Origin: Mycoplasmataceae bacterium
GTDB lineage: Bacteria; Bacillota_I; Bacilli_A; Mycoplasmatales; Mycoplasmoidaceae
Direction of reading: 5' to 3'
DNA: 13,854 nucleotides
Assembly: GCA_020024735.1 (NCBI GenBank)
Contig: JAHHTI010000020.1
Span: 1-13,854 of the forward strand
In this document: positions 8,199 to 13,854 of the stretch, one piece after another
Position numbering within the stretch: position 1 is the stretch's first letter
How the letters are laid out: every line of letters starts with the position of its first letter
Notes under the pieces: model-generated
Seen by the model: the letters and a program-made list of their open reading frames with translations, nothing else
The model's database searches: none
Told to the model about the DNA's origin: nothing
Program-made: the position numbers and the translations under genes

Positions 8199-9055
8199 TG
8201 AAGAAGCTTCATGATACTCCTTTTTCTCTATCGGCCATTGATTTAGATGCTAGTCAAAAGAAATTTTTAGCCACTTATAAAAATAGCAATATCGTAAAAG
8301 CTTTAAAATTACAAGATAAAGAAATATTAGAATATTCAGCCTTAGTCAAAAAAGCGGTTGATTGCGAACAACAATGTCTTAAAAATCATGACCACTGTGG
8401 TAATGGTGGTTTTCATTATGTTCTATACCGGGATGGAGAACAACTAGCATTAAAAGTTGAATCATGTCCAAATTTCAAACAACAAGATGCTTTAAAAAAT
8501 ATTATTAATCATTACGAATTAAAAGAAATGACTAATGTCGATTTTGATTTGAAGATTGATAATTTTCAACACCAAGCGAAAGACTTATTAGAAATTAAAG
8601 ACTTAATTTTAAAGAACAAGCAAAATATTTATATTTATAATCAAAAGAACGATATGACAAGTGCTATTTCTGCTTTAACTAATGAGTTAGCTGCTCAAAA
8701 TTATAAGATTGGTTTTTTTAATATGATTGATTTTGTAGCATATGCTACCATTGTTTCATTTGAAAAGAATTCCCAATTATTTGAATTAAATGAAAAATTA
8801 AAGAATGTAGATGTGTTGGTGTTGGATGAGGTAGGGAACGAGAAATTCCAGCGTTTCATTAATTTTAATATCCTCTATACTATTTTCAATTACCGTAATA
8901 TTCATAAAAAACCCATTATCTTTATTTCCCAGTATGAGCTCAAAGATTTAAAAAAGCAGTACGAATTACAAACTATTAGTAAAGAGTATCCGGCTATTCA
9001 ACATTACACCCAGCGTATTCATAATATTGTCAACCGAAAGGTATTTAAATTTTAA
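8198..9055 (+). CDS. dnaI: DnaI-like helicase loader with degenerate Walker A, 285 aa
   Basis: Resembles DnaI/DnaC-type AAA+ proteins that load the replicative helicase. The N-terminal region has a zinc-site pattern: C56 or C60, then H73 and C90, with the H-X16-C spacing of Bacillus DnaI. The AAA+ core follows: IYIYNQKNDMTS (144-155) sits where the P-loop belongs, but the G-x4-GK(T/S) consensus is gone and M153 replaces the lysine. Walker B is intact (VDVLVLDEVGNE, D210 and E211), followed by ILYTIFNYRNIHKKPIIFISQYELKDL, the family's sensor-1 stretch. The C-terminus (YTQRIHNIVNRKVFKF) fits the DnaI end. Normal nucleotide binding is doubtful, so it may act mainly as a scaffold. Starts at the TAATG overlap with dnaB. 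Codons at about 8807-8860 are richer in G (GTG, TTG, GAG) than the surroundings. Family assignment is good; activity is uncertain. Confidence 0.82.
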   Translation: MKKLHDTPFSLSAIDLDASQKKFLATYKNSNIVKALKLQDKEILEYSALVKKAVDCEQQCLKNHDHCGNGGFHYVLYRDGEQLALKVESCPNFKQQDALKNIINHYELKEMTNVDFDLKIDNFQHQAKDLLEIKDLILKNKQNIYIYNQKNDMTSAISALTNELAAQNYKIGFFNMIDFVAYATIVSFEKNSQLFELNEKLKNVDVLVLDEVGNEKFQRFINFNILYTIFNYRNIHKKPIIFISQYELKDLKKQYELQTISKEYPAIQHYTQRIHNIVNRKVFKF

Positions 9056-9060
9056 AGGAG
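9054..9060 (+). promoter_or_regulatory. Strong Shine-Dalgarno for nrdB overlapping the dnaI stop
   Basis: AAAGGAG begins within the TAA stop of the dnaI-like gene and lies six bases before the nrdB ATG at 9067. This links nrdB to the replication genes in one transcript while giving it its own strong ribosome entry. Confidence 0.75.
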
Positions 9061-9066
9061 AAGATT

Positions 9067-10251
9067 ATGCAAAAGAAAAACAAAATGTTAGTAAACTTAG
9101 ATCAACATACACCAATTGAAAAACAAACTATCTTTTTTGGTAAATATAATGGTTTCCAAAGATATGATATTTATAAAAATTCATTTGCGAAAATTATTGA
9201 AAGAAGTATGCGTCAAGCCTTTTGAACACCAGAAGAAATTTCTTTAATTGATGACCGGGAAAATTTTAAAACTTTACCACCCCATATTCAAGAAATTTTA
9301 ATTCATAATTTATTATTCCAAACCTTAATGGATTCAGCACAAAACCGGGGATTAGATTCCATTATGAGTCAAATTGTGACCCAAAGTGAATGGGAAGCAG
9401 TATTTAAATCACAAGCCTATTTTGAATTAATCCACTCCCTTTCTTATTCGCATATTATTCGTGAAATGTTTCCCGTAGATGCTACTTCAGTATTTGATAG
9501 AATTTATAAAATTAAAGAAATTAAGCACCGAACCGATAAAGAAATTGATGCCTATGATGAAATATGAGAAATGTTAAAAAGTGATACCCTTATTGATAAT
9601 GATGAAAACCGCGAAAAGATTTTAACCTTATTAATTCATATTTTCTTCCTTGAAGGTTTAAAGTTCTATATTTCCTTTATGATAACCTATATGATTAATT
9701 GCTCTTACAAGGATGCGATTCCTGGAGTTACCCGAATTATTAAATTAATTAACTTTGATGAAGATATGCACGTGGCTGTGATTGGAGGGTTGATTGGAAT
9801 TTTAAGAACCGATAGTCGTGAAGGCTTCACCCATTTATTTAACAATGGATGATTTGAAGAAAAATGTTATAAGATTGTTGATGGGATTGTGAAGGATGAA
9901 TTAGAATGAGCCAAATTCTTATTATCTTTTGGACCAGTGAATTCTTTAACTATGGATGTTTTTACTAACTTTATGAAATACTATGCCAATGAAAGATTAG
10001 CTAAAGTCGGCTTAGATCCGTTATATAAAATTAGTGATGATTTAGAAATTGTGAACTGATTTAAAATGTATAAGGATATCAACAAAGATAATACCGCTCA
10101 ACAAGAAGCAACTGCCATCAATTATAATATTGGAACAATGAATAATGATATTGGTAATAAAAATTTGATAAAATTAATCGAAGACTTATATAAAGAACAT
10201 ACTGTGATTAAAACCGATGAACCTACTGATACCAATAAAAAGAAAAAGTAG
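9067..10251 (+). CDS. nrdB: Ribonucleotide reductase beta (radical) subunit, class Ia-type NrdB, 394 aa
   Basis: Generates and stores the tyrosyl radical used by NrdA to make deoxynucleotides. The E. coli NrdB landmarks are all present: FFGKYNGFQRYD, FWTPEEI with W53 (W48 in E. coli), TLMDSAQNRG (D89), FELIHSLSYSHIIREMF (E120, H123, Y127), LEGLKFYISF (E196) and FDEDMH (D231, E232, H235). So the six metal ligands and the radical tyrosine are kept; this is a metal-dependent Ia-type subunit rather than NrdF or a metal-free type. Near the C-terminus, NYNIGTMNNDI places Y353 at the E. coli Y356 position of the radical pathway. The last 41 residues differ: the usual acidic and hydrophobic NrdA-binding tail is replaced by a longer stretch ending in KKKK. 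Both TGA and TGG serve as Trp. Stop is TAG, followed shortly by nrdA. Confidence 0.95.
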
Positions 10252-10263
10252 TAGTCATTTATT

Positions 10264-10270
10264 AAAGGAG
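10264..10270 (+). promoter_or_regulatory. Shine-Dalgarno for nrdA
   Basis: AAAGGAG with four bases before the ATG at 10275, in the 23-base gap between nrdB and nrdA. It fixes the nrdA start upstream of the ATP-cone. Confidence 0.7.
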
Positions 10271-10274
10271 CAAT

Positions 10275-12611
10275 ATGAAAAAGAATAATAAAGTACAGTT
10301 ATCAGTAATTGAAGATGAGATTAATCGGGGTGGGGAACAAACCAACGAAATTAATTTTAATGAACTTGAAGTCATTAAAAGAGACGGACGTATTGAAAAG
10401 TATGATGTCAACAAAATGCGTCGAGTTTGTTTATGAGCTTGTAACCAAAATGAAAACTACGCTGATGCCTTATTAAATTCCACTCGAATTAAACTTTACA
10501 ACCGGATTAAGATTGAAGATGTTTATAATGAATTAATTAAGACAGCAGCTAATAAAATTTCCCGAATTACTCCTCAATATGAATTAATTGCTGCCAAGTT
10601 ATTATTGTTAAAAATTTATAAAGATACCTGAAATATTAAAAAAACCACTTACCCTGATTACTTAGAAGTGATTAAAAAAGGAATGAGTATTGGTAAATAT
10701 AATAAGGATGTTTTTGGAAGCTTTAGTGAAGCAGAAATTATGGAATTAGCTGAACATATCCAACAAGAAAAGGATTATTTATTTACTTACAAATCACTTT
10801 ATACTTTTTATGAAAAATATTGCTTAAATTTCAAGAAAACCAAAAAATTAGAATTACCACAACATGTTTATATGAGAGTGGCAATGACCTTATTCTATAA
10901 AGAAAACAAGGATAAAAGAATTGCCTTAATTAAAAAGTTTTACGACCATCTATCCTCACACAACTTTACCTTAGCTACTCCGATTATGATTAATGCGGGA
11001 ACAAAAAACCAACAATTATCTTCATGTGTCTTAATGCAAATGGATGATGATACTAATTCGATTATGGGGACAATGCACGCCGCCGCTTTATATTCTAAAA
11101 ATAAGGGTGGATTAGCCATTGATGTTACTAATGTAAGATCATCGGGAAGTTATATTGAAGGAAATAATGGTTTTTCTTCTGGTCCTGTCCCTTTCATTAA
11201 AATTATTGAATCAACAGTTAAAGCTTTTAACCAAGGTTCAGTGCGACCGGGAGCTTGTTGTGTTTATTTCCAATGATGAAACTATAATTTTAGAGAATTA
11301 GTGGTATTAAAGAACAATACCGGAACTGAAGAAAACCGTGCTCGTCAATTAAAATATTCAGTCAAGATTAACAATCTTTTAATTAAACGGGTTTTAAACA
11401 ACCAAGATATTACCCTTTTTGATCCTCATGAAGTACCTGAACTTATTGGTGCTGTTGGTAGTACTTTTGAATCTAAGTATGAAGAATATGAACAAAAAAC
11501 TAATATTCGTAAAATTATGATGCCCGCTAGAGAATTAATTTACCTTTTATTTAAGGAACGAGCAGAAACTGGAAATATCTACCTATTCCACGAAGAAAAC
11601 ATTAATGAAGTATCAATGTTAAACCGTTATATTAATTCTTCTAACCTATGTTGTGAAATTACCCTACCTTCAAGAAGTTCAAAACATATGGAAGAATATT
11701 TATATAACAAACGTGATGATATTACTTACATCAATAAAGAATTTCAAGCCGGAGAAATTGCTTTATGTAATTTAGCTTCTATTAATCTTTATAACTATAT
11801 GCATGCAAAAAAAGAAACAATGGAAGAAATTGTCAATATTTTAGTCAGAGGATTAGATAATACCATTGATGTGGCGACTTATCCAGTTTTAGAAGGAAAA
11901 CATTCTAATAAACAATGAAGATATTTAGGGATAGGAGTTTTAAATACTGCTAATTACTTTGCTTCTCAAGGTTTTAGTGTCGATTCCCAAGCCGCCTTAG
12001 AAGCTACCCATGAAATTTTTGACAAACTATCTTATCAAATCATTAAAGCTTCCTTAGAATTATCGAAAATTAAAGGAGCTTTCCCAAATTTTGAAAAAAC
12101 TAAGTGAGCTACTGGAGTTACCCCAATTCATTTAGCGAATAAAGCGGCAATGTCTTTAACTAAGTATCAACCTGATATGAAGAAATGGGATGCCTTAGGT
12201 CAAGAAATTAAAAAATATGGTTTAAGAAATGCCCAACTAATGGCCATTGCACCCACTGCCACCAGTGGAAAAGCTGTCAATGCCACTGAATCGATTGAAC
12301 CTATTCAACATTTTGTCTATAAAGAAGATGGAAAAATTAATTTACCAACATTAGTCCCTAATATTACGGCTAACTGAAAATACTATAAGACAGCTTTTGA
12401 TTGTGATCAATACATGCTATTAAAAGCAGCGGCCATTAGACAAATGTATATTGACCAATCACAATCAATTAATATCTATTTTAAGAAGATTACTTCCCTA
12501 ACTGATTTTGCTCTTTTCCACTTCTATGGATTTAGTCTGGGAATCAAAACCTTCTACTATACCAAAACATCTAAAGAACAAGCGGAAGAAATTTGCGAAA
12601 GTTGTTCTTAA
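10275..12611 (+). CDS. nrdA: Ribonucleotide reductase alpha (catalytic) subunit, class Ia-type NrdA, 778 aa
   Basis: Reduces ribonucleoside diphosphates using the radical from NrdB. An N-terminal ATP-cone (VIKRDGRIEKYDVNKM, about residues 33-120) provides allosteric activity control. The active-site set is complete: C251 in QLSSCV, N457-L-C459-C-E461 (E. coli N437, C439, E441) and C498 in EIALCNLASIN (E. coli C462). C251 and C498 form the redox pair and C459 carries the thiyl radical. Y761-Y762 match E. coli Y730-Y731. The C-terminus CESCS supplies the shuttle cysteines C774 and C777. PHEVPEL and VLKNNTGTEENR are typical of class Ia rather than NrdE. C459 to C498 is 39 residues against 23 in E. 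coli, because of a charged insert (about 467-490). No nrdI or thioredoxin-like gene is adjacent. TGA codons (11274-11279 among others) are Trp. Slightly longer than the E. coli protein (761 aa). Confidence 0.96.
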
Positions 12612-12627
12612 TTTAACTTATTTTTTT
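12599..12627 (+). terminator. Weak candidate terminator after nrdA
   Basis: AAGTT (12599-12603) can pair with AACTT (12615-12619), followed after one base by seven T (12621-12627). The stem is short, contains few GC pairs and overlaps the last nrdA codons, so termination would be inefficient. It is placed where the dnaB-nrdA operon should end, ahead of a new promoter. Confidence 0.35.
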
Positions 12628-12661
12628 ATCTATAAAAATTATGCTTGTTGGAAACATTAAT

Positions 12662-12691
12662 TTGTTAAAAACAAGTATTTTCAAGTATAAT
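12662..12691 (+). promoter_or_regulatory. Promoter of the cytosolic LRR/zinc-ribbon gene
   Basis: A perfect -10 TATAAT lies at 12686-12691, with TTGTTA (12662-12667; four of six matches to TTGACA) 18 bases upstream. The ATG at 12743 is about 45 bases beyond the likely start point. TTGTT-AAA-AACAA (12662-12674) is an inverted repeat covering the -35, and CAAGTAT occurs twice (12672-12678 and 12682-12688). These could be regulator sites. It is the clearest promoter in the window. Confidence 0.6.
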
Positions 12692-12742
12692 AGAAATGTG
12701 TTAATTACATCTATTACAAAACTTAATTAAGGAGCATACAAG

Positions 12743-13854
12743 ATGAAACGTAAAGAAAATGAAAAAGTATTAACAAAGGAAAAGGTCCAAACATTATTTT
12801 CTCACAACCATGCATGATGTGGAAAAAGAGAAATTGTTGCTAGTGATTTAGCGGAGTATAACGAAATTGGAGCAGCTGCTTTCCAAGGTCAAAATGAATT
12901 AATTAGAGTTGAAATTCCTGCTAACATCTTAAGAGTAGGTAACGGGGCATTTATTGACTGTTTAAGATTAAAGGAAGTAGTTATTCCTGAAGGTTTACAA
13001 TTCTTTGGTTTAGCAATGTTTGGAGGATGTTGATCATTAAAGAAAGTTAACATTCCTGCAAACTTTACTAACATCCCTTCTGCAACTTTTGCTGATTGTG
13101 AAAATTTAGAACACATCCAATTACATAGTGGAATTAAGAAAATTGGTCAAAGAGCATTTGCTAACTGTATTTCTTTAAGAGAAATTATTTTACCAAGTAG
13201 CGTGATTGTAATTAAAGAAAATGCTTTCTTTAACTGTCCTAACTTAGAAAAAGGAGTTTTCAGTTCTATTTTCTACTTCCAAGCTCACCACTTTGGATTA
13301 TTTGAAGACCAATTCAATGCTTTAAATATTAACTTAAAAGCTAAAACTTCAAATGAATTCTTAGCTGAACAAAAACATTTAACTCGTGAAGAATTTGAAA
13401 AAATTGCGAAGAAAATTGAAGTGGTTTACTTCACTCCTAGAAATGTTCTTCCAGTTGTTCCTAAATTATTATTAGATGATGATCCTAATGAATGAAGCTT
13501 AGAATCACTTCACCGTGAAGAAGACCCTCAAGTAATTGAAAAGAGAGCAGCATTAGAAGAAATTACCATTGGTAAAGAACATGTAATTGTAACTATTCCT
13601 CAATACGAAAACTATGTTTACAAAAACAGAAGACCTGAATGAAAAGAATGAGCAGGACGTAATGAAAAACAAGTTGTTTGTGATAGATGTTATGACAATG
13701 ATAACTGAGCAACTATTAAATTAGAAGATGGTAGAGATATTTGTTACTTCTGTTGAATGAAGAAACCAGAAGATAAGAAAGCGAGAGAAAAATCATTAGC
13801 TGCTAAAGAAATTCCATTAGACAAGAAACATGAAATTGTGACTGTTCCTCAATA
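12743..13854 (+). CDS. Cytosolic LRR_5 (BspA-like) protein with zinc-ribbon-like module, partial at right edge
   Basis: 370 codons are visible, with no stop before the window edge. AAGGAG (12729-12734) sets the ATG at 12743. There is no signal peptide or membrane helix, so the protein appears cytosolic, unlike most BspA-like LRR proteins. Residues about 38-170 hold about six regular LRR_5 repeats with the pattern IGxxAFxxCxxLxxVxIP (EIGAAAFQGQNELIRVEIPA; IKKIGQRAFANCISLREIILP). A charged helical linker (about 180-270) follows. Then comes CDRC (C313, C316), 17 residues, and CYFC (C334, C337), a CX2C-X17-CX2C zinc-ribbon or treble-clef pattern in a Lys/Glu-rich context. A motif around IVTIPQ (273-287) recurs as IVTVPQ (356-370), suggesting the zinc module repeats with an 83-residue period beyond the edge. 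Codons such as AAC, TTC and AGA, with a good promoter, hint at strong expression. Function unknown; a protein- or nucleic-acid-binding scaffold is possible. Confidence 0.85.
13559..13854 (+). repeat. Start of a tandem 83-residue (249-base) protein repeat with zinc module
   Basis: EITIGKEHVIVTIPQ (13559-13603) and EIPLDKKHEIVTVPQ (13808-13852) share nine of 15 residues and are spaced exactly 249 bases apart. The four cysteines lie between them. The second copy is cut by the window edge, so only one full unit can be seen. Confidence 0.55.

Noticed and set aside
12889..13116. Leftward open frame opposite the LRR/zinc gene
   Set aside because: Shadow of the regular LRR_5 repeats on the + strand.
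1..13854. CRISPR arrays, insertion sequences, tRNA or rRNA genes
   Set aside because: No spaced direct repeats, transposase motifs, terminal inverted repeats or cloverleaf folds were seen; nearly all sequence is accounted for by protein genes.

Overview
The window reads as chromosome from a wall-less bacterium of the class Mollicutes (mycoplasma-like). It is very AT-rich, and every long gene is interrupted by in-frame TGA codons at conserved tryptophan positions, so translation table 4 applies (TGA = Trp; only TAA and TAG stop). With that code the many short open frames merge into eight genes that cover almost all of the window. I cannot place the genus from sequence alone.

Layout. Four genes run leftward from about 6800: pstS (phosphate-binding protein), a fused PstC-PstA permease, a large secreted leucine-rich-repeat (BspA-like, LRR_5) surface protein, and fpg/mutM (DNA repair glycosylase). 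They are packed as one transcription unit: two junctions are one-base TAATG overlaps and the third overlaps by 47 bases. Five genes run rightward from 7089: a DnaB/DnaD-type helicase loader, a DnaI-like AAA+ loader that has lost its Walker A lysine, nrdB and nrdA (a class Ia-type ribonucleotide reductase in B-A order), and, behind its own promoter, a second LRR_5 protein. This last one has no signal peptide, carries a four-cysteine zinc-ribbon-like module, and runs off the right edge. That is nine genes in all, one of them partial.

All transcription diverges from the 290-base gap between pstS and dnaB. This gap holds a perfect DnaA box (TTATCCACA) facing an inverted near-perfect one four bases away, two weaker boxes, and two mirrored 14-base tracts (T7A7 and A7T7) on either side. 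It could be a replication origin or a DnaA-controlled promoter for the helicase-loader operon.

How the genes fit together. The right arm concerns DNA replication: loading the helicase and supplying deoxynucleotides. The left arm concerns phosphate uptake plus base-excision repair, with a surface protein embedded between them. In many Firmicutes fpg lies close to dnaB-dnaI; here the pst and LRR block and a strand switch separate them. No pstB, phoU or nrdI is present in the window. The most unusual items are the two LRR_5 proteins (one exported, one cytosolic with zinc modules), the DnaI-like protein with a degenerate P-loop, and the DnaA-box cluster.
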